Assembly: GCA_973895155.1 (NCBI GenBank)
Contig: OZ316892.1
Span: 21,452,001 to 21,516,000 of the forward strand
Origin: Marsupella aquatica
Taxonomy: Eukaryota; Marchantiophyta
DNA: 64,000 bases
Direction: 5' to 3'
In this document: in pieces, positions 44,760 to 58,096 of the stretch
How the letters are laid out: every line of letters starts with the position of its first letter
Numbering within the stretch: position 1 is the stretch's first letter
The notes under the pieces: model-generated
The model's database searches: none
Seen by the model: only the letters and a program-made list of their open reading frames with translations
What the model was told of the DNA's origin: nothing
Made by a program: the position numbers and the translations under genes

Positions 44760-46480
44760 GACTTTGCTCATTTTGAGCTTGCAATTAGGTAATGATAAAT
44801 TATGAATTCCATGTGATCTCTGATTGTACACATGTTGTATGTTTTGTGCAAAACAAGAAATGAGTGATGATCAAGGACATCATGTATGGCTGTGCAACCG
44901 GCAATAAGGATAATCTGGAACAAAATCTGGAGTTCATACTGGGAGAGAATCAACGGCAGAGGTGAAATGGATTGAACTCTGACTTGCAAAATTAGTTTGA
45001 ACTAAGGATGGTTGCTCCAACACTACTATTAGTGGGTTACTAGTAAGTACTGAATGGGGTATGGGTGAGTATTAAGTGGGGTAGTGGGGTACAAGCTAGT
45101 GGGTTGTTAGTGGGTGTATTAGGACCATTCAACACATTTTGAAAGTAGTCAGGTTTCACAACTGCACTTGATGTGGTACATTGTGTGCACTACATCCAGT
45201 TGAGTTGGAGTTACATTGAATGTACACTTATTGTCATTTTATATATGAGGGACCGCGTGCACAGTCCATTTGAAGCCAACTACCTAAGCCTACTTACATT
45301 TTGGACATTGATTTCACCACGCGGCCACTTGTTGGTATAAACTAGTCAGGGGAAACTAACATGGGCAATTCCACCCAAGAGGTGAGCTTCTTGACTCATT
45401 AGCCTAAAGCACATAGGTAAATTACTAACATATGAACCCATCCACACCAAGGCGGTTTGGTTCACTATGTAATAGGGGAAAAATACCCAAAATAATTCAG
45501 TAACCTAACGCATGTACCCTCTGAGGATAATTAGCCTACATAACCCATGTAATCAATCTCCTAACACTGCATATCCTCCTTGCACTCTCTAACAATGCCT
45601 GAAATAATCTGATTGCGTGCTTTTCAACTTGTGCACCCCAGACTCATGCTCAGAATCACTTTTGGTCAAATTAAATCAATTGGGGTTTGCAGGTTTTGGG
45701 TTTGCAATCATGTACCCAAGGTCTCACTCCAACTCCCAATCCACCAGTTCTTCTCTGCCTTTGGGTCCCTTGTCTATTTTGAGAGCCCATCCTTTTCATC
45801 AAATAATCTTTGCATAATCTTAAAGTCTTGCTCACTTTATAAAGCCCTTTGGGTAATTTGTTTCATGAGGAAATCACTTAGGCTAAAAAGCCTAATCCCC
45901 TTGTGAACACGTACTTACATGTTACATACCCCTTATTAGTTCTCATATGATTGAAAAGTTTAAAAGACACTTGAATTTAAGTATAATAAATAATTACAGA
46001 CCCCATGAGAGGTCCCTTGCAAAATTCAAGACTCCACATGTAGAGCACCACATCATCATGGAGTAATGCAAACAAGAACAAATTTGTTTCCAAATTCAAA
46101 TAGCTCAACCTTTCGTGTTTGTGGCAAGTTCTGGGTAAAATTCAAGGTGCCATGCTCTAAAATATAATATAATTTCATTTGAATGTAAGTACTTTTGAAC
46201 TTATTATAAAACAAAAGCACATTTTTTGGCAAGATTGGACTTTCAGAAGAAAGCACAGACGATTCAGCAACATTCCCAAGGTCGTGAATGTTTGAGAATT
46301 GAAGCACACTCAGATGATTGAATGTTTAATTGAGAAGTACACTCAGATGATTGAACAGGTCGTCACCCACATGACGGACCTCACCTCCTCCTCCCTCCTA
46401 AGCTCACTCCTCTCCTTGCTCTTTGGTCACAGCTCCTCCCTCAGGCATCAGTTTCCTAGCCAGCAGCGCATCGCCTTGCT
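44760..46480. other. Gene-free stretch
   Basis: Holds a GTGGG-rich low-complexity patch at 45010-45120 and otherwise unremarkable A/T-rich sequence. The open frames at 45613-45906 show no recognisable motif. Confidence 0.35.
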
Positions 46481-46485
46481 ATGAC

Positions 46486-48850
46486 CTTGGCCAGGATATT
46501 TTCTTGAAACCTGGGCAAGGGAATGGTACTTTCGTTTCCAGTAATTCAAACGGTGAGTGAGCTGAAAATTTCCAAAGTCTCATTTGAGCGGATTTTCTTA
46601 TTAGTTGTACTGACCACCAAGGACATTCAGGTGCATGTAACCAGGAACCAATGATACTACTTGTTGGACAATAGCTCTAGGAATTTGATTATGTTCTCTT
46701 TGAATTGTTGCAGCGTCCTAACCTGTTGCAAGGAATGCCCGGCTAGTGTACGTTCCCCGCCGACCAGTCTAAAATTTGGACTCTGGCTCCCACCAATGCT
46801 TTCGTTCCTGCCAGATGAGTCAGAGACCAAAGACTTGTCCCCTTGAATGCATTCATATCAAACTGACCAAAGACTACAAACCCTTGCTTGCCGTAGGTGA
46901 CTCGATCAGACACCAAACACTTGTTGCCTTGCAGTCATTCAGCAGCGTCATACAAAACTGACGAAAGACTACAAAAGCTTCCTTTTGTTCTCCGAGCAAG
47001 TATATATAGCTCTTCAGCAAGGACGATTTCTTCAGTTTTATGTTGAGGCAGGAGCGGCTTGCATCATCAGAGTGCATATTCAACATCTTCAGAGTTTTGA
47101 GCTTAACCGTCAGGTATTAGCATGCATCTCTTTGCACCGTTTACTCGCGATCCTTGGTATGTTTTGCGTTATAGCTTACTTTCCCAGCTTTCCTACTTGT
47201 GGATCGATAGAGTTCGTTCGGTTATCTTGCCATGTAAAAGATAGAGCTGCGCAATATCTGACCAAGACTGTAAAATTAAAAAGTACATAGCTAAGAAATA
47301 GCTTCATCCTGGTTGCCAACAGTTGTAATATGCACATGATCAACAGGATAAATTCGTTGGCAGGTCTTCTGGGCTAAGTGCATAAAACGCCTGGAGGAAG
47401 AGCAACTAACTAGGATATAAGGCTGACCGCTAGCCAATCAAGCAACGACCAGATCAACCAACATGTCAATCAACACGCGAGTCAACAGGAAGGTGCAACT
47501 CAAGTCGTCGGATGGTGTTATATTTGAAGTGGACATTTCCGTTGTGCAATACTCAGAGACATTGACAGATATCGTCTAGGTCACTGGAAATGAAAGTACA
47601 ATTCCTTTGCCCAATGTTTCCAGAAATATCCTGGCCAAGGTCATAGAGTATTGCGCATATCATCGGCACTTTGAACAGATTACAGATGAGAAACCAGCAG
47701 CTACGAACGATGAAATCAAACGGCGTGATGCTGAGTTTCTCCAGGTTGATCATGGCACTCTTGTCGGTCTCATCAACGTAAGTTTTACACACTGAAGCAA
47801 GCTCATTTATTTCGTGACTAGGGTGTTTCTAAACTTCGTGACTAGGGTATTTCTCTTGATTACATTGCAGAATTTACTTTCACCTCCAAGTTAGTGGGTA
47901 GTGCTGAGGTTCCTCTAACGTGACTTTATGAACTCCAATCTTATCTTCTTGCGGGTGTTCTTGCTTCTTGCAGGCAGCTCACTACCTCAATATGAAAAAT
48001 TTGTTAGATTTGGCGTGTCAAAGAGCTACTGACATGATCACAGGTAAGACTCCTGCTGAGATAAGATGAAATTTCGGGATGGTCAACCACTACGATCCCG
48101 AAAAAGAAGGGGAATGGAGGAGGGAAACCAAGTGGATCTTTCACTAGCTAGCTTCAGATTGTAAACCAGGATTGAAAGTAGTCCATATTGAAAGGAATGG
48201 CTTCGAGATATGTTTGTTGATAGGAGGCCAATCTGCCAATACTGGTTTCCACTTTCTAGTCAATGGGTGCGGTTCGTTGGGTGCGGTCCAGTTCAAACGA
48301 GACAAGATGTTTGAGAAATTAGAGCAGCTTAGCTAGACGTTTCCAGTCTCTTTTATTAAACAAGGCCTATAGTGACCTTTTGACAATGATGGCCTGATGT
48401 CTGATCTGATTAACTATATTTCTACAAACACTTATTGTGATGTATTTCGGCAACGCTTCTTACTGCCAACAAAGATGTACTGTCACTCTGCTTGCATGGC
48501 TTGATTATGTTTTTTCGCTGCGCCTGGCTTGAATCGGACCCCTTTTTTTCCTCAGCTGTGCACTTTTGGTTACTCTAGACTCCATGGAGTATTTTGTTTT
48601 AAATCTAATACATTTCAGAAAAATTTCTAGACTCACAGGTCAAACTATCCTATACTATAACGCAAGCTGGAAAGCAAGTTGGAAGCTAGATTTTGAACTA
48701 GACATAGAAAGAGACCCTAGAAGGCAGCAGTTAGCTTGTATATAATACAGCTCATTCAAAACCTCAAGCTACGATATAGTCAGGAAGGTGATCTTTCTAG
48801 GCTTAATCTGAATATCGTACGTGCTATCATTTTAACTGTCTAACCATGCA
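46486..48850 (+). repeat. SKP1-locus unit B
   Basis: Starts with a ~60-base inverted scrap of SKP1 exon 1 (46486-46545) fused to a foreign segment (46546-46740). The SKP1 5' flank follows (46800-47460), then the gene copy, then the 3' flank to ~48850. It matches unit A inverted and unit D direct. The junction scrap and foreign segment also occur at 50690-50910. Confidence 0.7.
47463..48147 (+). pseudogene. SKP1-like copy B, two nonsense codons
   Basis: Exon 1 (47463-47777, 315 bases, length intact) and exon 2 (47974-48147, 58 codons) align throughout with copies A and D. Codon 39 is TAG (47577-47579) where copy A has Glu. In exon 2 the Arg of the PAEIRR motif is TGA (48067-48069). The C-terminal WIFH tail is present. 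Lengths and splice sites are unchanged, so the damage is only point mutations. Its C-terminal charge pattern is also altered (EKEGEWRRE). Confidence 0.85.
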
Positions 48851-49739
48851 CCAAAGTGCAGAATTGTGATTGATGGGGAAGAAAAATAACCCATGTGGGC
48901 AAAAGAAGGGAGACATAAAATTAATATGTCTTAAAAATGGGAGTACCAATAGAATGGTGGGCGTACCCAATGCAAAGTGAGAGGAGCACGCGATGATCCA
49001 TGAAATTCAATCCCCCGCCTCCAACATATATACAATGTGGGAGGGGCTAGTAAGGGTGAATAGATAATAACCAACCCTAAAAACCTATGATTATACTCTA
49101 AAAACAATTTAAGACCATTAGAAAGAAAAAAACCCACCTTCCCAAGAAAACAGAAACCCCTCACCTTACCCCTGTAGAAAAAGTTTGAAAATGGGGTTGA
49201 ATCTTTTGTTGGAGCTAGGGACTTTGCCACATGTCCTTAAATAAAAACCCAAGTTGTCAAGAATGCTAGAACAAAACGGTTCTAGAAAAAAAATATTAGT
49301 TGTCTTAAGTTTTCTTTAAAAGATTAAAATCAATCCTGAAAGTACTTGTTAAGATTAGTTCTGGGTAGTTTATATTTATTTCACATTATCTTGAAAATTG
49401 TTTCATCAAGTTTCACGACTTCCCACTATATCAAAGTAGTCAAAATCATTGCATTCATTCAACCACAAATTAAGATAGAAATGTTTTAAAATGTTCTTTC
49501 TAAAATTTGGAATGAATCCAAAAGGTGATTCATACCAGAATTGCTGGCTACATTCAAAATCAGATATTGATTTGCCCATTACTCATTCAGTTTTGGGTTC
49601 TTGATGTTGGGGGTGAAATCCACTAGCTACCATTTTCAGTAACATATCTTATCTACAAAATAGCGCGCATTTTATCCAAGAATACCACTGAGAAGTTAAC
49701 ATAAGCAGTCTATGGGGCTCATGGTCAGCTTCAAAATAA

Positions 49740-50727
49740 TTCAAAACATGCATAGTTTTGGAGTTTTATTCACACAACGTAACCATTCAAGCAGAGTGAC
49801 AGGACATCTTTGTTGGCAGTAAGAAGCGCTGCCCAAATACAGTACCGCAAGTTTTTTTAGTTTTTTTTCATTACCATAAGTGTTTGCAGAAATATAGTTA
49901 CTCAGATCAGACGTCAAGCTATCATTGTCAACAAGGTCACCATAGCCCAATAAAAGAGAGAAGATCGACTGGTAACGTCTAAGCTGCTCTAACTTCTCAA
50001 ACAACTTGACGTCTCGATTGAACTGGACCGCACCCCAGGACTAGACCGCACCCAATGATCGACTAAGTGGAAACCAGTATTGGCAGATTGGCCCCCTATC
50101 AACACACATATCTCGAAGCCATTCCTTTCAATATGGTCGACTACTTTCAATCCTGGTTCACAATCTGAAGCTAGCTAGTGAAAGATCCACTTGATTCCCT
50201 CCTCATTTCCGCTTCTTGGTCGGGATCATAGTGGTTCACCATCCCGAAAATTCGTCTGATCTCCGCAGGAGTCTTGCCCGTGATCATGTCAGCAGCTCTT
50301 TGACACGTCAAAACTAACAATTTTTTCATATTGAGATAGTGGGCTGCCTGCAAGATGCAAGAAGAACCACAAGAAGATAAGATTGGAGCTCATAAAGTCA
50401 CCGTAGAGGACCTCAGCACTACCCACTAACCTGGAGGTGAAAGAAATACTGTAATGTAGTCAAGAGAAATACCTTAGTCACGAAGTTTAGAATTAAATGA
50501 GCTTCCTTCAGTGTGTAAAACTTACGTTAATGAAACCGACAAGAGTGCCATGATCGACCTAGAGAAACTCAGTATCACGCCGTTTGATCTCATCATCAGT
50601 AGCTGCTGGCTTCTCATCTGTAATTTGTTCAAACTGCCAATGATATGCGCAATACTCTGACCTTGGCTAGGATATTTCTGGAAACCTGGGGCAAGGGAAT
50701 GGTACTTTCGTTTCCAGTAACCCAAAC
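49740..50727 (-). pseudogene. SKP1-like copy C, 5'-truncated and frameshifted
   Basis: Exon 1 survives only from about codon 41 (break near 50720) to its donor at 50526. It carries the same 2-base deletion as copy D (AAGGTCAGAGTATTG). Exon 2 spans 50347-50175 and is 173 bases instead of 174; one base is missing near the end, so the tail reads ESSGSFTS instead of ETEWIFH. The 3' flank continues to ~49740. The copy is oriented head-to-head with copy D. Confidence 0.8.
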
Positions 50728-50940
50728 GCTGAGTGAGGTGAAAATTTCCAAAGTCTCATTTGAGCAGATTTTCTTATTAGTTGTACTGACCACCAAGGAT
50801 ATTCAAGTGCATGTAACCAGGAACCAATGATACTACTTGTTGGACAATAGCTCTAGGAATTTGATTATGTTCTCTTTGAATTGTTGCCTAACCTGTTGCA
50901 AGGAATGTCCGGCTAGTGGACGTTTAATTGGGTACAGGTG
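50728..50940 (+). other. Foreign segment fused to SKP1 exon 1
   Basis: From 50728 the SKP1 homology stops and a ~200-base segment begins (AAAATTTCCAAAGTCTCATTTGAGC ...). It is repeated at 46546-46740 with a few changes. It reads through for ~35 residues (VKISKVSFEQIFLLVVLTTK) without recognisable homology. Both copies join at the same SKP1 base, so the fusion predates the duplication of units B and C/D. Confidence 0.55.
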
Positions 50941-51685
50941 CTCTCTGAAGCGCCTTTTTTAACCCCACTGGCCAGTGAAAAAGTAAAACCCTGGCTCCAA
51001 CGAATGCTCTCCTGCCAGATGACTCAGAGACCAAAGAGTTGTCCCCCTCAATGCATTCATACCAAACTGACCAAAGACTACAAACGCTTGATTTCGTAGG
51101 TGAGTCAAAGACCAAACACTCGTTGCCTTGCAGTCATTCAGCAGCGTCATCCGAAACTGACGAAAGACACTAAAAGCTTCATATTGTTCCACAAGCAAGT
51201 ATATATAGCTCATCAGCAAGGATGATTTCTTCTTGTTTAATGTTGAGGCAGGAGCGGCTTGCATCTTCAGAGTGCATATTCAACATCTTCAGAGTTTTGA
51301 GCTTAAAGTACCGTCAGGTATAGCATGCATCTCTTTGCAGCTTTTACTCGCGATCCTTGGTATATTTTGTGTTACAGCTTACTTTCCTAGCTTTCGTACT
51401 TTGGATAGAGGCTATCTTGCCATGTAAAAGATGGAGCTGCGACATCTTTGATCGAGACTCTTAACACTCTAAAGGTAAAAAGTATATATATATAGGCAAC
51501 ATATCGCTTCATCCCCATTGCCAACAATTGTAATATGAACATGATCTAAACCTTTCAACAGGAGAAATTCGCGCGTTGGCAACTCTTCTGGGCTATGAGA
51601 AGAAAACTCCTGGAGCTAGGGAAGGGCAACTAGGTATGGTCTATCGCTGACCGTAGTCAAGCAAGCAACGACCAGATCAACCAAC

Positions 51686-52356
51686 ATGTCAATCAACAGG
51701 CGAGTCAACAGGACGGTGCAGCTCAAGTCGTCGGATGGTTTTTTATTTGAAGTGAACATTTCCGTTGTGCAATACTCAGTGACGTTGACAGATATAATCG
51801 AGGTCACTGGAAACGAAAGTACCATTCCCTTGCCCCAGGTTTCCAGAAATATCCTGGCCAAGGTCAGAGTATTGCGCATATCATTGGCAGTTTGAACAAA
51901 TTACAGATGAGAAGCCAACAGCTACTGATGATGAGATCAAACGGCGTGATGCTGCGTTTCTCGAGGTCGATCATGGCACTCTTGTCGGTCTCATCAACGT
52001 AAGTTTTACACACTAAAGCAAGCTCATTTATTTAATTCTAAACTTTGTGACTAGGGTATTTCTCTTGATTACATTGCAGTATTTTCTTTCACCTCCAGGT
52101 TAGTGGGTAGTGCTAAGGTTCCTCTAACGTGACTTTATGAACTCCAATCTTATCTCCTTGCGGGTGTTCTTGCTTCTTGCAGGCAGCCAACTTCCTCAAT
52201 ATGAAAAATTTATTAGATTTGACGTGTCAAAGAGCTGCTGACATGATCACGGGAAAGACTCCTGCGGAGATCAGACGAATTTTCGGGATGCTGAACCACT
52301 ATGATCCCGAAGAAGAAGCGGAAATGAGGAGGGAAACCGAGTGGATCTTTCACTAG
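51686..52356 (+). pseudogene. SKP1-like copy D, exon 1 frameshift
   Basis: Exon 1 (51686-51998) is 313 bases. Compared with copies A and B, two bases of ATAGAG are missing at 51863-51868, so the frame fails after RNILAKV. Exon 2 (52183-52356) is fully open and has the best SKP1 C-terminus in the window: [40 protein letters not shown]. The GT-AG intron and 5' flank are intact. Unless transcripts bypass the deletion by unusual splicing it makes no SKP1. Its flanks to ~52830 also match the remnant at 9590-10680. Confidence 0.85.
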
Positions 52357-52839
52357 CTAGCTTCAGATTGTAAACTGTAAACCAGGATTGAAAGTAGTCC
52401 ATATATATTGAAAGGAATGGCTTCGAGATATTTGTGTTGATAAGAGGCCAATCTGGCAATACTGGTATTCCACTTTCTAGTCATTGGGTGCGGTCCAGTT
52501 CAAACGAGACAAGATGTTTGAGAAATTAGAGCAGCTTAGCTAGACGTTTCCAGTCTCTTTTATTGAACAAGGCCTATTGTGACCTTGTTGACAATGATGG
52601 CCTGAAGTCTGATCTGATTAACTATATTTCTACAAACACTTATATTTCGGCAGCGCTTCTTACTGCCAACAAAGATGTACTGTCACTCTGCTTGCATGCA
52701 TGGCTCGACTATGTTCTTCCGACTGAGACTAGCTTGAATCTTCTTACCCGATCACGATGCAATAACCCGCATTGGATAACATTGCTCATTTAGGGGATTA
52801 CCATGTTCTTGTGACGAATTTGGAGTGCCTAAATTATGT

Positions 52840-54640
52840 GGCCTGTGTTCGATCAATTCCCAGTCAGAGCTTAATCTTGATTGGTAGGATCTGAGATCAG
52901 GACAGGGTTAGGGTCTGTGACTGAACATTAACAGGACACACTAGAACTACATGTCGTGGTCTTATTTTGAATTGTGAGCACGGTTCACAAGCCTCCAACA
53001 AATTAATAAAATAATTAAGAAGAAAAATTTATTTAACACGATGTCTACTACAAGCCGCGGAAAACTGAAATATGGGCGAAAAGTACTTGAAATAATCCAA
53101 ATTCCGAAAAGTACTAGAAGCAATCCAAATTCCGACAAAAGGATCACTCTCTACATGGGGCTCAGTCAATAAAATTACATTCTTGACTGGCAAAAAGGAG
53201 ATAAACTGTGTACATAGTTAACTTCTAACCACAATTCATCACCATGTTTAGTTGCCTTAAACCCAGGTTAGGTTAGAATTAAGCATGGTTAGTTAAGAGA
53301 GTACATATATGAGGGCCACACAGAATGTTAAAACTACAATGCCTTAATGCTCCCCCATTTTCCTGGAGCTCCGTACTGCCCGTCCCAGTCCCCAATGTTG
53401 TTGCCTGCTCCGACCCAAGTTTGCCAAAATATAAACCAAGACTCTACCATTTTGTCACTCCCTCCAGGCTGATCAACTTTGTGTCATTGGTTTCAGGTTT
53501 ATTTTCTAGCAGCCTTCACTGGTTGTGGCTTGCACCCAAGTCCCCAATGGTGTTGCCCGCTCCCGCCCAAGATTGTAAACCAAGACTCTATCATTAGTCA
53601 TGACGTCTCTCATTCAAAGTACTAGGCTTTTGCCTGAACACTTAGACTCTATTATTAAATAGGCATGACTCTATGGAAATAGTGTTGCCAATTATACATA
53701 AGTCACAACTCTATAGAGAAGAAACATGTGGCAGCCAAAGTGTAAAATTGTGATTTATGAATGTAAAATTGGGCCAAAGTGGGCAGTAGCATCGGGGACT
53801 CAAGCGGGCAATTTATGGAGCCTCAGGACAATGGGGGAGCATTACCAGGTTCTAGATTTAATGTGCGATGGGCCCAGGGCCACAAAAGTGGTTTCATTTT
53901 CACACCCCATGACGTACCAAGAAATTTCTTGCCCTTTGTGGATAATTATCCCTGCCTGCAGCTATCCATGACTCCCGCCTTGACTCCAATCAATTAAGTT
54001 ACACAAATAATGTGAATTGTGAGCAAACATGATTGTGTGATGGCATGAAAGAGTCTGACGTGTTATGTCAGTACCACGACCCAAGACATGCAATCTTTGG
54101 TATATAGTCAGCTTTGAATTGACAACTCTTTACTGTGGTATATTACATCATAAAATTGATACGTCATGCTTTGGGCAGCCGTGGTCCGTACAAAGTGCAC
54201 TACCCATGGCAAATATCTGGGAGTTAAATTGTGACAATGAAGTTCTGACAAATTTGACCCAGCTGTCCTCCATTTATGTTCAATTCAAAACAATGTGCAC
54301 TACATCTTTTGTTGAGCTCCAAAAAGCTCAAGGGACAACAAATAACACATGTATGTACAAAGTTACTTGTAACTGCCATAAGAATTGGACACTGGAAAAT
54401 ACTCTTCTTGTGATCTGCAGCATCAACTAGAATGGGAGATGTAACAACTTTAACAATGAGGGGTTACTCTTTATAACTTGGCACAATAGTTGGGTGAGAA
54501 CTTCTGCTTGCATGGGTTGCATAATTAGCTCAGAAATTGGGAAGATTTTGCCTTTAGCTTGGTAGGAGTTGGGCCATCTCATTTTGCCTCCACATTTTCA
54601 AGATATCCTTGGTCTCAGTGTCAAGATTGATGTTGAATAC
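52840..54640. other. Gene-free stretch with a short direct repeat
   Basis: A ~70-base segment (CCCCAATGKTGTTGCC ... AAACCAAGACTCTA) is repeated at 53388-53450 and 53545-53593. Open frames at 53726-53997 and 54065-54430 show no recognisable domain. Confidence 0.35.
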
Positions 54641-54749
54641 GCAATGTAAGCATATTCATGAACATTTGAGTCTTAGAGCTCTCAAGCGTTGCAGTCCTGT
54701 TTGAGCCAATACCTAGCCTATTGTGCTTGAGCTAAAACCTTGAATGTGT

Positions 54750-56524
54750 TGTAAGGGATAAACCCTAACCCTGATTACCTAGACTCACCCTAGTATATAG
54801 GGAATTGAGGCGGTTACATAATCACCATACCATGTACTATATAGGGAGTTATTTACACTCCCACAATCAGTGAGAAGGAAGTGAGTTTGCCGGTGCATTG
54901 GTGTCTATGGTGTGCATAATACGTTATCAGCACGACTCTCTAATCTGAGCAGAATTTTATTTTTTTCAATTACTCATCCTTCCACGGAATGAGGCTTATG
55001 GCCAGTGACTCGTAGCATGTAACATTTTTTTTATCTAGCCATATTCATCGAATTAAGGTGCCCACTTTGAATTATTGAGTGATCAAAATCCGTCATACAT
55101 GCGCAAAATCAAAAATTGAAGAAACAGGAGCGCAAGCATCTGGACACCAATATACACGAGAGATCTTGCACCTTCGATCAACACAAGGAAGTTTCTCAAA
55201 ATTCCTTTGCATTTGAATTATCATCTCAAGGCCAGTTTAACAGCGCTGAATTTTACAATATCCAGGCAGATCATAACACTTTGATTCCTGAATATAACTC
55301 AATTTATATTCTGATCATCATAAACATAGTAGACGCATGAACATGAATTCGATCAAGAAGCTTCAATTTAAGGCCCTAACCATTGATGGCACAAATTATT
55401 TATCATGGTCACTGGACGTTGAAGCATATCTTGCATCAAAAGACCTGGCTTCAGGACTCAATTTTAACTGATGCAGGCCTAACTTTACAGCAAAAGGCAA
55501 GAGCATTAATCTTTATTCGTCACCACCTTGCAGAGCCACTCAAGATCCAATTCCTAAATCAATTTAACCCCCGAATCCTCTGGGAGGATCTGAAATTAAG
55601 GTTCGATCACATGCGACTGGTTTCCCTGCCAGCCGCCCGCCATGATTGGATAAATTTGTGGGTACAGGACCATACTTCCATATCCAATTACAATGGCAAA
55701 CTCTTCCGAATTATTTCACAGCTGGCAGTCTGTGGCCACCCAATTGGCGGCGACGAGCAAATCGAACGCACCCTATCAACGTTCAGCGCAGGAAATCTCC
55801 TCCTTGCATCACAATACAGAAATATGGGATTTACAAAATATTCAGAACTCATTGCTCATATGCTTCTTGCAGAGAAGCATCAATTACTCCTCCTGGAAAA
55901 TGCAAAATCTCGCCCACCAGGGTCTGCCGCACCCCCACCTAAACCTGAAATCAACTTCAATTGACAGAACGATAGAGCAAGAGGCAGAGGGCGTGGAAAT
56001 TTCAAGGGGAGGAGGGGACAAACCTATGGCCGAGGCAGAAATCAACAACGTGGCAGGGGCAATGACCAACCTGAAAGGGGAGGCCAAACCTTCGGAAATT
56101 TTAATCGAAGAGGCGGACAACGAGGACAAGGTGGTGGATACAGAGACAGAGGCCGAGGGGAGGCCGCGGAAGGGGATACAATAATTGGATAAGAGAGAAT
56201 GATAACTCTGCAAAATGCTTCAGGTGCGACACAAAAGGACACTTATAGAGAGATTGTCGAGTACCTCAGGCCCATTTAGTCAAAATTTACAAGCAAAGCA
56301 TTGAAACACCCAGTAATGAAGCCTATGGTAACTACATGGAAACTACAGATAACATTGAGGATTATGCACCAGGCCAAGTAGCACCTGACGTCCATACTTC
56401 TCGATTAGGATCTAATCCCTCTCTTCTGGACAATCATCACAATTGTATTGTTGATAGTGGCACATCTCATTCAATCCTACGCCACAAAGACTTCTGTGGA
56501 ATGACACAATATAGGTTTATGTAA
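54750..56524 (+). mobile_element. Ty1/copia retrotransposon, 5' part only, degenerate
   Basis: A candidate 5' LTR end and primer-site region lies at 54750-54940 (GTTATCAGCACGACT at ~54923). Gag starts at ATG 55337 (KLQFKALTIDGTNYLSWSLD, the copia gag N-terminus), shifts frame near 55450 and continues to 55964 (RARALIF-, FDH-, DWINLW-type gag motifs). It is followed by an Arg/Gly-rich linker to ~56185. The CCHC zinc knuckle (CFRCDTKGHL-stop-RDC, from 56216) has a TAG at 56246. The aspartic protease motif is VDSGTSHSIL, with its Asp at 56453. Homology ends at ~56524; no integrase, reverse transcriptase or 3' LTR was found. The element is dead. Confidence 0.8.
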
Positions 56525-58090
56525 GAAACTTGTCATTTTTTTGCTCTTTGGACAAGGAATAGTAAGAACGACATTTTAAGTGCTATCGGAGCGGGTATCG
56601 GAGTAACTAGGTTTTAGGAACTTAAGTAGGTAGAATAGGAAAGATAGTGGAATGGAAGGTTAATGAGTTGTAAGCAAGTGACAAGGGATAAGAAAGGTCT
56701 TTATGATGGGGCATACAACGTTCCGTCCTTAATAGGCGACTATTCCGAGCCGGAGAAACAACCCGACACTTGAAGTCTTAGTTTTGGTTCAAATTTTTCC
56801 CATAGATGCTAGGAGGTCCCTAGAGCACGTCTAAAAAGTTAGATGTCAAGTGAGGTCTCAACCTAGGGTTTCATTGTGTTTCGGTGCGACTTAAATTAAC
56901 AAAATAGCGGGTCCCGGGAAATATAGCTGATGAGTAAATTTTGGAGTTCCAAGTTTAGAAGTGGGTTAAATATGGTCCACTCTATCCCTGGGAACTTGTG
57001 GTAGAACTTGGGTATCTTTGGTTACTCTTTGGGAGCATCTCAAAGTTGAGAAGAATTTTGGAAAACATAATAATTAACCCACTTTACCTAATTTTGGAAA
57101 ATCGGTGATAAGGTTTTGTCTAGATATTAGTAAACCAGGACATAGGCCTATGTCCACATAATATGTGTATCTACTCAGAAGTCATTTTGGACTCATGGGT
57201 GATATTTGGGGGCAATCCAAAATGGCCTGGAAATACAGTTTTTCCAGAAAAAACCGACATTTTTTCCAAGTGTTGGGGAACGACGACGCACAAGCTACGA
57301 CTCAAGCATGAGGCCGATGAGGAATTCAAGCACGAGGAGGCTGTCCAAAGGTGCTGCATATTGGTTGAGGTGCCAATTGAGCACAAGGGCGACTGAATTG
57401 AAGGAAGGGCGGTTGAATTGAAGGGAGGGATGCTTGAATTGAAATGGTTGCTGCCTTGATAGAAGGAATCAAGCTATGGCTACTACTGCTATGCTTCAAA
57501 TCTGTTGTTGTGCTGCTAGCTAAAAAATTGAAGAGGTGGGCTAGTTGCGAAATTGACTAGGTGGGCTGACCTTTCTTGCACCCATACCACCTTAGTTAGG
57601 CTCTAGGGAAGGGTACTTACATTTGGTCAAGGCTGTCATGTCATAAAGTTAAGAGAAGTAAAGTATAGGGGGTAGCTTACTTAGGGTAGTAAACGGGTTA
57701 CAAGGAAAATAAAGTCAACTTTGACTAAGCATAACTTGAGATTCACTCACTCTTTTTGCAAGCTTTCAAGTGGGTTGGAAAGCTGGTGAGGAGGACCATA
57801 AGTGGGAGCGGGTTCGGAGGTCAACGCATGCAACTCATGTATGGCATATTCCAAGGCTTGGAAGGAGGCCAAACAATAGGTTGTAGGGTGGGCTACGAAC
57901 TATAGAGTTGGACTTTGTGTGTTAGGAGGACTTGGGGGAGGAGTAGTTGGACCCCAGGTCAAGCTTGGTGTGGTGTGGAAGAAGAATAGTATATAAGGAG
58001 GAATTTTTCCTTTGTTAGGGACCCGGAGTCTCATCTCTTAAGTGAAATCTCTACCTTACCAAGGTAGGGCTAAGCTTGAGAAGGGAGAGG
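56525..58090. other. Unassigned, possibly retroelement-derived
   Basis: G-rich sequence with short words typical of plant LTRs (for example a CTCATCTCTTAAGTG stretch near 58030), but no paired terminal repeats. The small open frames at 57163-57421 overlap in several frames and carry no recognised motif. Confidence 0.3.
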
Positions 58091-58096
58091 TGGTCC

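Noticed and set aside
55884-56213. Minus-strand Ser/Pro-rich frame of 109 residues
   Set aside because: It is the antisense of the Arg/Gly-rich linker of the copia gag.
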